In this document: positions 26,806-36,151 of the stretch, piece by piece | How positions within the stretch are numbered: the first letter of the stretch is position 1 | Layout: every line of letters starts with the position of its first letter | Assembly: GCA_015064355.1 (NCBI GenBank) | Contig: SVSJ01000008.1 | Location: 1-64,000, forward strand | Direction: 5' to 3' | DNA: 64,000 bases | DNA from: Oscillospiraceae bacterium | GTDB taxonomy: Bacteria > Bacillota > Clostridia > Oscillospirales > CAG-272 | Translations under genes and position numbers: made by a program | Notes under the pieces: model-generated | Database searches by the model: none | Told to the model about the DNA's origin: nothing | The model's input: only the letters and a program-made list of their open reading frames with translations

Positions 26806-27010
26806 GTGATCCTCCGTTAGTTTTTATCATTAATTATATTATAGCATATTATGTAGCGGAATGAAACGAGAAAAAAGCTCAAAAACGCACCAAATTGTTA
26901 TTATTTTTTGACGAAAACTTTGAAATAATATTAAAAATGTGTAGATTTTTCTTCGTAATTGTGGTATAGTATATAGAGATGAAAATCAAATTTGTGAGGA
27001 GATTCAAAAT

Positions 27011-27775
27011 ATGCTTGTAGACATTCAGAAGGCGAGTATGTGGAAACGCATTTCCGCTTATATTTTTGATATGATCCTCCTTGGAATCCTTGCGGTCGGA
27101 TTGGCGACAGTCCTTTCTTTTGCCCTTGGATATGACAAATACGCAGCAGATCTTGACGAGGCTTACGCAAAATACGAGAGAGAATACGGTGTGGAATTCG
27201 GAATCACCGAAGACGAGTACGATGCCATGTCGGAAGAGGACAGAGCGGTATTCGACGAGGCAAGCTTCGCAGTTTCCGCCGACAAAGATGCTATCTACAG
27301 CTACAATATGATAGTGAATCTGACCCTAATAATCACTACGTTCAGTATTCTTCTTTCATATTTGGCTCTTGAGTTTGTCCTGCCCCTGGTTTTCAAAAAC
27401 GGCCAGACCCTCGGTAAAAAGATCTTCGGCATCGCCCTTATGCGTAATGACGGCGTGAAGATCAATACGGTATCTTTGTTCATCCGCACGGTGCTTGGCA
27501 AATTCACCGTCGAGACAATGATCCCTGTGCTTATTCTGATAATGATATTCCTCGGCAGCATGGGTGTGGTTGGGGTGATCGTAATCGGGCTTATCGGCCT
27601 TTTACAGATCATTCTTCTTATTGCAACAAAGACAAATTCCGCTATCCACGACGTTCTCGCAAATACCGTTGCGGTTGACTTTGCCAGCCAGAGAATATTT
27701 GATTCAATGGAAGAGCAGATCGAATACAAAAAACAGCTCCACGCAGAAGAAGTTGCAAAGAGAGAATATTTCTAA
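27011..27775 (+). CDS. RDD family membrane protein
   Basis: A 254-residue protein with the RDD signature ASMWKRISAYIFDMILLGI (about 9-27, with Arg and Asp in the first helix), a charged insert of about 50 residues (about 45-95), then three further membrane segments and the QTLGKKIFGI motif (about 133-142). RDD proteins are poorly characterised; some move Na+ or Li+. A GAGGAG site precedes the ATG. It lies 52 bp before the ABC ATPase and could share its transcript. Confidence 0.82.
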   Translation: MLVDIQKASMWKRISAYIFDMILLGILAVGLATVLSFALGYDKYAADLDEAYAKYEREYGVEFGITEDEYDAMSEEDRAVFDEASFAVSADKDAIYSYNMIVNLTLIITTFSILLSYLALEFVLPLVFKNGQTLGKKIFGIALMRNDGVKINTVSLFIRTVLGKFTVETMIPVLILIMIFLGSMGVVGVIVIGLIGLLQIILLIATKTNSAIHDVLANTVAVDFASQRIFDSMEEQIEYKKQLHAEEVAKREYF

Positions 27776-27827
27776 ACCCTGACAACAATAAAAATTAAAA
27801 TAAAAAATAAAACTGAAAGGAAATCTT

Positions 27828-28931
27828 ATGAAAGTTGTACTCGAGAATCTGACAAAGATCTTCCCCAGCCGTAACAAAAAGTCCGGCGAGGAAGTCATTG
27901 CGGTAAACGACTTCACCTTCACAATTCCTGACGGTAAGCTGATCGGTCTTCTCGGACCTTCCGGCTGCGGTAAAAGTACCACGCTTTATATGATCAGCGG
28001 CCTTCAGAAGCCCACAAGCGGCAAGATCTACTTTGGGGATGACGACGTTACCGAGCTTTCTACGGAAAACAGAGGCGTTGGTCTTGTTTTCCAGAACTAC
28101 GCGCTGTACCCTCACATGACGGTAAAGCAGAACATTCTCTTCCCCCTGCAGAATCTGAAGGGCGCAGACAAGCTCTCCAAAGACGAAATGCTTGACCGTG
28201 CTTTGAACGCTGCACGTCTGGTGCAGATCGACGAGCTTATGGACCGTAAGCCCAGCGAGCTTTCCGGCGGTCAGCAGCAGAGAGTTGCTATCGCACGCGC
28301 ACTTGTAAAGATGCCTCGCGTTCTTCTCCTTGACGAGCCTCTCTCAAACCTTGACGCCCGTCTCCGTCTCCAGACCAGAGAAGAGATCAGACGTATCCAG
28401 CGCGAAACCGGTATCACCACAGTATTCGTAACACACGACCAGGAAGAAGCAATGAGCATCTCCGATATGATCGTAGTTATGAAGCAGGGTATCGTTCAGC
28501 AGATCGGTAAGCCCCAGGAGGTTTACGATAACCCCATTAACCTGTTCGTTGCAAAGTTCCTCGGTACTCCCCCGATCAATGTGTTTGAGGGTAAGGTTGA
28601 GGGCGGCAAGATCTACATCGGCGAAGACGCAGTTCTTGACATCACCGGCGTAGAAGATCAGCCTGTAATGATCGGTATCCGTCCCGAAGGCTTCGAGCTT
28701 AGCGAAAACGGCGCACTCAAGTGCAAGCTCACAAACGTTGAGGTTATGGGTCGTGACGTAAGCGTTGTTTCCAAGAACGATTCGTGCGTAAGCCCTGCTA
28801 TCCGCTCCATTATCAACGCGGACAACAAGGTTGATCCCAGTGCTGAATTCGTAAGATACGATATCAAGCCTCATAAGATCTTCATTTTCAATAAAGAAAC
28901 CGAAGAAAGAATTTATTTTGAGGTGAAGTGA
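27828..28931 (+). CDS. CUT1 ABC transporter ATPase (MsmK/UgpC type)
   Basis: A 367-residue ABC ATPase. Walker A GPSGCGKST (about 44-52), Q-loop FQNYALYPHMT, signature LSGGQQQR (about 145-152), Walker B VLLLDEPLSNLD (about 164-175) and the switch His (THDQEEAMS) are intact; residues 240-367 form the MalK-type OB regulatory domain. It energises the two permeases directly downstream. Single ATPases of this type often serve several CUT1 importers in Bacillota, but here one is dedicated by position. Confidence 0.94.
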   Translation: MKVVLENLTKIFPSRNKKSGEEVIAVNDFTFTIPDGKLIGLLGPSGCGKSTTLYMISGLQKPTSGKIYFGDDDVTELSTENRGVGLVFQNYALYPHMTVKQNILFPLQNLKGADKLSKDEMLDRALNAARLVQIDELMDRKPSELSGGQQQRVAIARALVKMPRVLLLDEPLSNLDARLRLQTREEIRRIQRETGITTVFVTHDQEEAMSISDMIVVMKQGIVQQIGKPQEVYDNPINLFVAKFLGTPPINVFEGKVEGGKIYIGEDAVLDITGVEDQPVMIGIRPEGFELSENGALKCKLTNVEVMGRDVSVVSKNDSCVSPAIRSIINADNKVDPSAEFVRYDIKPHKIFIFNKETEERIYFEVK

Positions 28932-28932
28932 T

Positions 28933-29877
28933 ATGGTAGACCAAAAACATCAGTGGAAAGCCTGGATATATCTCGCTCCGGCTATCATACTCTTGCTTGT
29001 ATTCACTGTTTGGCCCATTATCAACACCGTCAGAATGGCATTTCTTAACGATTACAGCGGCCTGCAGGCTGTTGGCGGTCGCGTGTTCGAGTTCGGTATC
29101 GACAACTTCAAAAAGGTTGTTGACTATAAGGAATTCGTAACTTGCCTTAAGAACACTTGTCTCCTTTGCGTGACTACTGTTCCGATCTCCACCATCCTCG
29201 CTCTCCTGATCGCAGTTTGCCTCAATTCCATCAAGCCTCTCCAGAAGTTCCTCCAGACTATATTCTTCCTGCCCTACGTTACCAACTCCATCGCTATCGG
29301 TATGGTTTTCGCGGCAATGTTCAACATTGTAGGAAGCTTCTATGGTACTGAGAACGAGATCGTGGTTACTGCCGGTATTGTCAATAATGTTATTGAATTC
29401 TTTGGCGGAACTCACATCAACTGGATAAACGCAGGTTCAAGCTACTGGGCAAACATCGTGGTTATGATCGTTTACATAGTATGGAATGCACTGCCATTTA
29501 AGATCCTCATTCTTCTTGGTGGCCTCCAGAGCATAAACAAACAGTATTACGACGCGGCAAGAGTGGACGGCACTCCCCGCAGAAGAGTATTTTCAAAAAT
29601 CACAGTTCCCCTGCTTTCTCCCATGCTTGTATACGTTGTTATCACCGGATTTATCGGCGGTTTCAAGGAATACAGCAGCATCGTCGGTATATTCGGCGAA
29701 AATATGGGTCCCCCCGATGCACCCCGCAGACTTAATACAATGGTGGGATTCATTTACGACGCCCTTTCAACGAACAAGCAGGGTCGCGCAAGTGCTGCGG
29801 CTCTCATCCTGTTCGGTATCATTCTTGTTGTTACCTTGATCAACCTCCAGGTCAGCAAGAAGAGAGTTCATTATTAA
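28933..29877 (+). CDS. CUT1 ABC transporter permease (MalF/UgpA type)
   Basis: A 314-residue inner membrane permease with six predicted helices and the EAA loop DAARVDGTPRRRVFSKITVP (about 214-233), which docks on the ATPase. It starts two bases after the ATPase stop, so the genes are translationally linked. The substrate of CUT1 systems is usually an oligosaccharide or glycerophosphodiester, but see the downstream lipoproteins. Confidence 0.94.
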   Translation: MVDQKHQWKAWIYLAPAIILLLVFTVWPIINTVRMAFLNDYSGLQAVGGRVFEFGIDNFKKVVDYKEFVTCLKNTCLLCVTTVPISTILALLIAVCLNSIKPLQKFLQTIFFLPYVTNSIAIGMVFAAMFNIVGSFYGTENEIVVTAGIVNNVIEFFGGTHINWINAGSSYWANIVVMIVYIVWNALPFKILILLGGLQSINKQYYDAARVDGTPRRRVFSKITVPLLSPMLVYVVITGFIGGFKEYSSIVGIFGENMGPPDAPRRLNTMVGFIYDALSTNKQGRASAAALILFGIILVVTLINLQVSKKRVHY

Positions 29878-29889
29878 GGAGGGGATCGA

Positions 29890-30786
29890 ATGGCTAAGAA
29901 AAGCGTTATGACAACTATGCAGGAAAAGAACATGCAGCAGGTGTCAGTTCAGCAGAAGATCGTAAAGATCGCCGTTAAAGTGATCGTTTACGCATTCCTT
30001 ATCGCAATGGCGGTAATCGTCCTATTCCCATTCTATTGGATGATCATCTCCTCTCTTAAATCCCTTGCAGAATACAGAGAATCTGTCCCCACATTCTGGC
30101 CGAAACAGATCCTCCTTTCAAACTATGTGGATGCATTCAATACCGCAAAGCTCGGTCGGCTGTTCATTAACACAATGATCGTCGGCGTGGTTTCCACACT
30201 CCTGTCTCTTGTGATCACGGTGCTTTCCGCATTCGCCTTCGCAAGACTGGAATTCAAGGGCAAGGATATGCTGTTTGCAGGTCTCCTTGCAACTATGATG
30301 ATCCCCGGTGAGCTTTTCACGATCACCAACTACTCCACTGTAACCCAGCTCGGTTGGATCAATACATACACGGTTCTTATCGTGCCGTTTTTGGTGAGCG
30401 TGTTCTACATCTACCTCCTACGACAGAACTTTATGCAGATACCAAACGAGCTTTATCTCGCTGCAAAGGTTGACGGTACAAGCGACATAAAGTACCTGTG
30501 GAAGGTAATGGTTCCCCTGGCTCTTCCCACGCTTATCTCCATCACTATTCTTAAGATGATGGGCGCGTGGAACTCCTACATCTGGCCCCGACTCGTTGCA
30601 AACGACGAAGCGCACAGCCTTATTACAAACGGTTTGCGTAACGCCTTCACCGAGACCACGGGCGACGTAAACTATCCCGTTCAGATGGCGGCGGTAGCTC
30701 TTGTTTCAGCTCCCTTGTTCCTTGTATTTATCTTCCTCAGAAAATACATCATGCAGGGCGTAAGCCGAAGCGGTATCAAGGGTTAA
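29890..30786 (+). CDS. CUT1 ABC transporter permease (MalG/UgpE type)
   Basis: A 298-residue partner permease, with a cytoplasmic N-terminus of about 30 residues, six helices and the EAA loop LAAKVDGTSDIKYLWKVMVP (about 191-210). It begins 12 bp after the first permease behind a GGAGGGG site. The Gly-rich C-terminus QGVSRSGIKG is family-typical. Confidence 0.94.
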   Translation: MAKKSVMTTMQEKNMQQVSVQQKIVKIAVKVIVYAFLIAMAVIVLFPFYWMIISSLKSLAEYRESVPTFWPKQILLSNYVDAFNTAKLGRLFINTMIVGVVSTLLSLVITVLSAFAFARLEFKGKDMLFAGLLATMMIPGELFTITNYSTVTQLGWINTYTVLIVPFLVSVFYIYLLRQNFMQIPNELYLAAKVDGTSDIKYLWKVMVPLALPTLISITILKMMGAWNSYIWPRLVANDEAHSLITNGLRNAFTETTGDVNYPVQMAAVALVSAPLFLVFIFLRKYIMQGVSRSGIKG

Positions 30787-30814
30787 AAAGCGAGTATCCA
30801 CCCGCATATTGCTA

Positions 30815-30975
30815 ATGAAGTTTTGATGAAACTTTTTCAAAAGTTTCCGCGGTGAAGGACGCGGAGTCCTTCTCGCCGACCGCAGTCGGCGAAACACCCA
30901 GGCGTTAGAAAAAAGTTCCTCTTTTTTGATACTTTTTTCTCCTCGCTAAAGGAGAAAAAAGTAAGACTAACGTAA
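30815..30975. repeat. Second structured repeat family, inverted copy before the binding protein
   Basis: Read on the minus strand it repeats the 24350-24520 order: hairpin TACTTTTTTCTCCT/AGGAGAAAAAAGTA (about 30934-30963), TCTAACGCCTGGGTGTTTCG (about 30890-30909), two stems CGCCGAC/GTCGGCG and AAGGAC/GTCCTT (about 30855-30890), then GAAACTTTT/AAAAGTTTC (about 30829-30849). Arm changes relative to the other copy are compensated. Confidence 0.65.
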
Positions 30976-31015
30976 TAGCAAAACTTTCATTCGATAAACA
31001 GTGTGGTGCAAGCTT

Positions 31016-31043
31016 TTAACATAAACAAAATTATGCTTAATAT
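31016..31043 (+). promoter_or_regulatory. Possible promoter before the solute-binding protein
   Basis: TTAACA (31016-31021), 16 bp, TAATAT (31038-31043). It would give the binding protein extra transcription beyond read-through. AGGAAGGA lies unusually far (about 15 nt) from the ATG; a small GGA...ATCC pairing could shorten that distance. Confidence 0.35.
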
Positions 31044-31070
31044 TTTTAGGAAGGACGGAAATCCAAACCC

Positions 31071-32489
31071 ATGAAAAGAATTTTAGCAGTACTCCTCATG
31101 ATCACAATGCTCGTAGGCATGTTCGCATTCACATCCTGCGGCAACACAGCAACCAAGGCACAGTCCAACTTTGAAGTGCCCGAAGGCGGCTACGACGGAA
31201 GCGAAGTAACCATCACCTTCTACAACACAATGGGATCTAATCTCTCAACAGTTCTCAACTACTACATTGAAGAGTTTAACAAGCTCTACCCCAACATTCA
31301 CGTTGTATCTACTCAGGTAGGTAGCTACGATGACGTACGCGACCAGATCTCCACAGAGATCACAGTTGGCAACCAGCCCAACATCGCTTACTGCTACCCC
31401 GACCACGTTGCTCTCTACAACCTTGCTAAGGCAGTTGTAACTCTCGACAACCTTATCGATAGCGAAATCGAGATCACCAGAGCAGACGGCACAACAGAAA
31501 AGCTCGGTCTTACCGAGGCTGAACTTGACAACTTCATCGAAGGTTACTACAACGAAGGTAAGCAGTTCGGTGATGGCCTCATGTACACAATGCCTCTCTC
31601 CAAGTCCACTGAAGTTCTCTACTACAACAAGACATTCTTCGACCAGAACGGCCTCACTGTTCCCCAAACTTGGGACGAGCTGGAAAAGGTTTGCGAGCAG
31701 ATCAAGGCAATCGACCCTGCTTCCATTCCTCTCGGATATGACAGTGAATCCAACTGGTTCATCACAATGTGCGAACAGTACAAGTCTCCCTACACAAGCG
31801 CAACAGGCGACCACTTCCTCTTCGACAACGAACAGAACAGAGCATTCGTTAAGGAATTCAGAGAATGGTACCAGAAGGGTTACCTCACAACTCAGACCCT
31901 TTACGGCGCATACACATCCGGTCTCTTCACATCCACAAACGGCACAAAGAGCTATATGTCCATCGGTTCTTCCGCAGGTGCAACATACCAGCGTCCCGCA
32001 GCTAACGCTGATGGATCTTACCCCTTCGAAGTTGGTATCGCTACCATTCCTCAGGTAAGCACAGAAAACCGCAAGGTTATCTCCCAGGGTCCTTCCGTAT
32101 GTATCTTCCAGAAGGAAAATCCCCAGGAAGTTATCGCATCTTGGCTCTTCGTTAAGTTCATTACAACTAATGTAGAATTCCAGGCTGAATTCGCTATGGC
32201 ATCCGGTTACGTTCCCGTACTCAAGTCTGTAGCTGAAAACGAAGTATACGCAGACTTCCTTGCTAACGCTGACGGCGGCACATACGTATCTGCTCTTTCC
32301 GCTAAGGTTTGTCTCGAACAGGCTGACGCTTACTACACATCTCCTGCATTCAACGGCTCCTCTACCGCTCGTGACCAGGCAGGTGCTCTTATCTGTAAGT
32401 GCCTTACTGCTGACGACGGCGGCGACGTTGACGCTATGATCAAGGCTGCATTCGAAGACGCAGTTGCAGAATGCGAATACAACAGCTAA
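31071..32489 (+). CDS. ABC transporter solute-binding lipoprotein (CUT1, SBP_bac_1 type)
   Basis: A 472-residue lipoprotein. The signal peptide ends in the lipobox FTSC (Cys about 23). The mature part has the two-lobed UgpB/MalE-like fold (VTITFYNTMGSN near 45, STEVLYYNKTFF near 180, WLFVKFITTN near 363). It should deliver the substrate to the permeases at 28933-30786. Codon bias is strong, as for abundant binding proteins. It is followed within 20 bp by the nuclease lipoprotein. Confidence 0.93.
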   Translation: MKRILAVLLMITMLVGMFAFTSCGNTATKAQSNFEVPEGGYDGSEVTITFYNTMGSNLSTVLNYYIEEFNKLYPNIHVVSTQVGSYDDVRDQISTEITVGNQPNIAYCYPDHVALYNLAKAVVTLDNLIDSEIEITRADGTTEKLGLTEAELDNFIEGYYNEGKQFGDGLMYTMPLSKSTEVLYYNKTFFDQNGLTVPQTWDELEKVCEQIKAIDPASIPLGYDSESNWFITMCEQYKSPYTSATGDHFLFDNEQNRAFVKEFREWYQKGYLTTQTLYGAYTSGLFTSTNGTKSYMSIGSSAGATYQRPAANADGSYPFEVGIATIPQVSTENRKVISQGPSVCIFQKENPQEVIASWLFVKFITTNVEFQAEFAMASGYVPVLKSVAENEVYADFLANADGGTYVSALSAKVCLEQADAYYTSPAFNGSSTARDQAGALICKCLTADDGGDVDAMIKAAFEDAVAECEYNS

Positions 32490-32505
32490 TTATAATATTT
32501 CTTTA

Positions 32506-33831
32506 ATGAAAAAAATTATTAAAATAATATCTGTTCTTCTCCTTGCGGTAATGCTTGTCTGTGTTACCGCTTGCGAGAAAAATGTAGCCACCGACGGTAG
32601 TGAGACCGAGGCCAAAGACTATGCCTCCATTCTCAAGCTTGATATGAACTCCGATACCGCAAAGGTTGAAGTTACAGTCAAGACCTTCATCGACGGTGAT
32701 ACCACTCATTTCAATGTTCCCGAATCCGTTATGGAAAACGGCGTGCTCAAGGCAAGATACCTTGCAATAAACACACCCGAATCCACCGGTAAGATCGAGG
32801 AATACGGTAAGGCGGCTGCCAACTTCACCAAAGAGAAGCTTTCCTCTGCTACGTCCATTATTATTGAATCGGACAACGGCACCTGGAACGCAGACTCCAC
32901 CGGCGACAGATACCTGGCGTGGGTCTGGTACAAAACAGCAAGCGACGCTGACTACCGTAACCTGAACATCGAGATCCTCCAGAACGGTCTGGCTATCGCA
33001 TCAAACGCAGCCGGCAACCGCTACGGTGAGACCGCAGTTGCAGCGATCAACCAGGCAAGGGAACAGTCCCTGGGCGTTCATTCCGGCAAAAAAGATCCGG
33101 ACTTCTACTACGGCGAAGCAGTTGAGCTTACCCTCAAGGAGCTGCGCACAAATATTGCAGATTACAACGGAATCAAAGTCGCATTCGAGGGCGTTATTAC
33201 CATGAACGATAATAACAGCGTTTACATCGAAGAGTACGATCCCGAAACCGGTATGTATTACGGCATCAGCATTTACTACGGATTCAGCCTCACCGGTGAT
33301 GGACTCAACGTCCTCAGCGTGGGCAACAGATCCCGTATCGTTGGTACCGTGCAGTATTACGAAGCAGGCGGCACATATCAGGTGTCCGGTCTCACATATC
33401 GCCTTATGAAGCCTGACGATCCGGGCAATATCCAGAAGATCAGTTCCGGTCACAGTCCCGCATTCGTTCTCACCGATGCTGACACTTTTATGAACGGCAA
33501 GGTTGAAGTGGCAGGGGAAGAAGAGACCCGCACATTCGATTACGCAAACTTGGCTATGAACACCTCCGTATTAATGGAGAACCTGAAAGTAGTGAGCGTT
33601 TACACCACTACAGCCGAGGACAGCTCATCGAAAGGTGCTATGACTCTCACCTGTGAGGTTGACGGAGTTACAGTAAATGTTCGCACCGTTGTACTTGTGG
33701 AAAACGGCGAGCTTGTTACCGCTGACCGCTACGAGGGCAAGACCATTGACGCCCGCGGAATCATTGACTATTTTGATGGGGAATACCAGATCAAGGTATT
33801 TACCGTAGACGACATTACAATTAAAAATTAA
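32506..33831 (+). CDS. Staphylococcal-nuclease-like lipoprotein with OB-fold extension
   Basis: A 441-residue lipoprotein (lipobox VTAC, Cys23). The ATG at 32506 is preferred over an upstream TTG because the signal peptide starts there. The SNase domain (about 53-195) keeps Asp63/Asp65 of the DGDT loop, Arg84, Glu92 of NTPE and Arg135 (DRYLAWV); the usual Ca-binding Asp before TPE is Asn89. Two OB-like beta domains follow (about 205-320 and 335-440), resembling the SNase-plus-OB layout of YhcR-type surface nucleases. It probably cuts extracellular DNA or RNA. Sixteen bases separate it from the binding-protein gene and no strong ribosome site is visible, so coupling is likely. Confidence 0.82.
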   Translation: MKKIIKIISVLLLAVMLVCVTACEKNVATDGSETEAKDYASILKLDMNSDTAKVEVTVKTFIDGDTTHFNVPESVMENGVLKARYLAINTPESTGKIEEYGKAAANFTKEKLSSATSIIIESDNGTWNADSTGDRYLAWVWYKTASDADYRNLNIEILQNGLAIASNAAGNRYGETAVAAINQAREQSLGVHSGKKDPDFYYGEAVELTLKELRTNIADYNGIKVAFEGVITMNDNNSVYIEEYDPETGMYYGISIYYGFSLTGDGLNVLSVGNRSRIVGTVQYYEAGGTYQVSGLTYRLMKPDDPGNIQKISSGHSPAFVLTDADTFMNGKVEVAGEEETRTFDYANLAMNTSVLMENLKVVSVYTTTAEDSSSKGAMTLTCEVDGVTVNVRTVVLVENGELVTADRYEGKTIDARGIIDYFDGEYQIKVFTVDDITIKN

Positions 33832-33854
33832 ACGAAAAGAATAAGGAGCTAATC

Positions 33855-35180
33855 ATGAAAAGATTGATCGCTTTTGCACTCCTGCTTGCTATGTGCGTTA
33901 CCGCATTTGCCAGCTGTACTCCTGCAGAAACTCCCGTAGTTGATGAACCTGCTTCTATCGCAGATGCAGTTGCATACATCAAGACAGTTTACAAGAAGGT
34001 TGCAGAAAACACAAACAAGGACTTCCAGAGAATCGGCGTAGTTCCTGTTGGTGATGTTAAGTTTGACGTTGAATGGACAGTTAACGTTGGCGAAGAATCC
34101 GTTAAGATCGTTCGCGGCGAAGACGGTATGGTTACTATCGACGTAAACGAAGACAGCCCCGAAGAAGTTGCTTACGTTCTCACAGCTACAATCAAGGACG
34201 CTGAGGGCAACACAGAAACTCTCACATGGAACCACATTCTTCCCGCAACAATGAACGTTGACGGTATGACCTATGGCGAAATCGTTGACTTTGCTTACAC
34301 TATCGAAGAAGGCCTCGGCGTTGATGACGTATACCGCCTCTCCGGTACAATCACAAATATCGACACCGCTTGGAGCGAAGATTACCAGAACATTACCGTT
34401 ACAATCGCTGTAGCAGGTAAGGAAGACAAGCCCATTATGTGCTACCGCCTCAAGGGTGAGGGCGCAAAGGATCTTGCAGTTGGCGACGTTATCACAGTTG
34501 AAGGTAAGCTCAAGAACTACAAGGGCACAATCGAATTCGACGCAGGCTGCATCCTCGTTGGTATGGGTGACATCCCCTCCCAGACAGCTCTCCTTGAAGC
34601 AGCATTCATGCTCGGCGAAGGCGACGCTCTTGCATATCCTTCCGTTATGACAGGTGTTGTTTCAAAGATCGTTTCCGCTTGGAGCGACCAGTATGGCAAC
34701 ATCACAGTTGACATGACTGTTGAAGACAAGACCGTTCAGTGCTACCGTCTTAAGGGCGAAGGTGCAAAGGATCTCGCAGTTGGCGACAGAATCACCGTTG
34801 TTGGTATCATCAAGAACTACAAGGGCACAATCGAATTCGACGCAGGCTGCACACTCGTAGCAAACGATGCATTCCAGAGCGCAAAGAACGCACTTTCCGG
34901 CTACAAGCTTCTTGAAGGCGAAGCTCAGGAAACAGCTAAGACAATCACAGGTACAATCTCCGCAATCGACACCGCTTGGAGCGAAGATTACCAGAACATC
35001 ACAGTTACCATCGTTATCGGTGGCCTTGACGATTATAAGATCATGTGCTACCGCCTCAAGGGTGAGGGCGCAAAGGATCTCGCAGTTGGCGACACAATTA
35101 CCGTTACAGGTATTCTCAAGAACTACAAGGGTACAATTGAGTTCGACGCAGGCTGCACACTTGACAAAGTTGTAAAATAA
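33855..35180 (+). CDS. Lipoprotein with three OB-fold-like repeats
   Basis: A 441-residue lipoprotein (lipobox FASC, Cys about 18). After an N-terminal region (20-140) come three repeats (about 146-236, 250-336, 352-441), each containing CYRLKGEGAKDLAVGD and NYKGTIEFDAGC. The pattern of five short strands with 'xGTI-xx' resembles the OB domains of the preceding nuclease and of YhcR-type proteins. An AAGGAG site precedes the ATG 23 bp after the nuclease. The repeats are nearly identical at DNA level, a sign of recent duplication or gene conversion. Nucleic-acid binding is inferred, not shown. Confidence 0.75.
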   Translation: MKRLIAFALLLAMCVTAFASCTPAETPVVDEPASIADAVAYIKTVYKKVAENTNKDFQRIGVVPVGDVKFDVEWTVNVGEESVKIVRGEDGMVTIDVNEDSPEEVAYVLTATIKDAEGNTETLTWNHILPATMNVDGMTYGEIVDFAYTIEEGLGVDDVYRLSGTITNIDTAWSEDYQNITVTIAVAGKEDKPIMCYRLKGEGAKDLAVGDVITVEGKLKNYKGTIEFDAGCILVGMGDIPSQTALLEAAFMLGEGDALAYPSVMTGVVSKIVSAWSDQYGNITVDMTVEDKTVQCYRLKGEGAKDLAVGDRITVVGIIKNYKGTIEFDAGCTLVANDAFQSAKNALSGYKLLEGEAQETAKTITGTISAIDTAWSEDYQNITVTIVIGGLDDYKIMCYRLKGEGAKDLAVGDTITVTGILKNYKGTIEFDAGCTLDKVVK

Positions 35181-35197
35181 TGCAAATAATTGCAAAT

Positions 35198-35230
35198 AAA
35201 AAGAGACTCCTCGGAGTCTCTTTTGTTTTT
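35198..35230 (+). terminator. Rho-independent terminator of the ABC/nuclease cluster
   Basis: AAAAAGAGACTCC/GGAGTCTCTTTT hairpin, GAGACTC family, followed by an AGATAAT tract. Confidence 0.9.
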
Positions 35231-35327
35231 AGATAATAGAAAAAGAAATATAGGTTTAAACCGGGCGATCCCTTGTGCTGCTTTATACCATATAATTAGC
35301 GTATAGGTTGAATTTTATCACTACATA

Positions 35328-35356
35328 TTGACATTGGGTGGCGAGTATGGTAGAAT
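35328..35356 (+). promoter_or_regulatory. Sigma-A promoter for the DUF975 gene
   Basis: TTGACA (35328-35333), 17 bp, TAGAAT (35351-35356), 48 bp before the ATG and its GGAGG site. Confidence 0.85.
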
Positions 35357-35404
35357 CAAAACAGCAAATACTACAAATATTTTAACTTGTTTTGGAGGTA
35401 AACT

Positions 35405-35980
35405 ATGACAAGACAGCAGATGAAGCTTGAAGCAAAGCAGGCACTTAAAGGTAACCTTGGAGTGGCTATTGGTATTTACATCGTATACGGAGTTATCGTT
35501 GCCGCTCTCAGCTCTATTGGTGTTGGAGGATTCTTCGTTGGATTATTCGCCTATGGTATTATGGTAGCTTTCCTTGCCATGGCTCGCACAAACAAGCTTG
35601 AGTTCACAGATCTGTTTTCCGGATTCAACAATTTCGGCACAGTATTCGGCGCAACCTTGCTGAAGGCAATTTACACCGTACTTTGGACCCTTCTCTTCTT
35701 TATTCCCGGTTTTGTAAAGTCTTACTCCTACGCAATGACCGAGTACATTCTCGCTGATGAACCTGACCTCAAGTGCAACGAGGCTATTACAAAGAGCCGC
35801 AAGATGATGAACGGTCACAAGATGGAACTCTTCATTCTTGACCTGAGCTTTATCGGTTGGGCTTTCCTCTGTGCTCTTACACTTGGTATACTTACATTCT
35901 ATGTAACACCCTATATGCTTACAACAAGAGCAAAGTTCTACGAAAACCTCAAGGCAAACTACGTAGAAGAAAAGAATTAA
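35405..35980 (+). CDS. DUF975 family membrane protein
   Basis: A 191-residue membrane protein with about five hydrophobic segments. Typical DUF975 features are the charged start TRQQMKLEAKQALKGN, the central IPGFVKSYSYAMTEYILADEP (about 101-121; 21 residues, key: PGxxKxxxYxMxxxIxxDxP) and the KSRKMMNGHKMELF segment. Function unknown; members are common in Clostridia and Lactobacillales. It has its own promoter and terminator and is monocistronic. Confidence 0.88.
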   Translation: MTRQQMKLEAKQALKGNLGVAIGIYIVYGVIVAALSSIGVGGFFVGLFAYGIMVAFLAMARTNKLEFTDLFSGFNNFGTVFGATLLKAIYTVLWTLLFFIPGFVKSYSYAMTEYILADEPDLKCNEAITKSRKMMNGHKMELFILDLSFIGWAFLCALTLGILTFYVTPYMLTTRAKFYENLKANYVEEKN

Positions 35981-36005
35981 AAAAGACCCCACAGGGTCTT
36001 TTTTG
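35979..36005 (+). terminator. Rho-independent terminator of the DUF975 gene
   Basis: AAAAAAGACCC/GGGTCTTTTTT with a 4-base loop, overlapping the stop codon; AGATAAT repeats follow (36011-36034). Confidence 0.9.
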
Positions 36006-36151
36006 TTTTAAGATAATAGATAATAGATAAAAGATATTGGCTTATATCGAGCCTCCCTTGCTAAAGGGTGAGGATTCTATTTGCAACACAAATCCAACAA
36101 CGGCAAATATTTTGCGGCGTGCGGCTCAAACCCACCGGAATTTACCCTATC

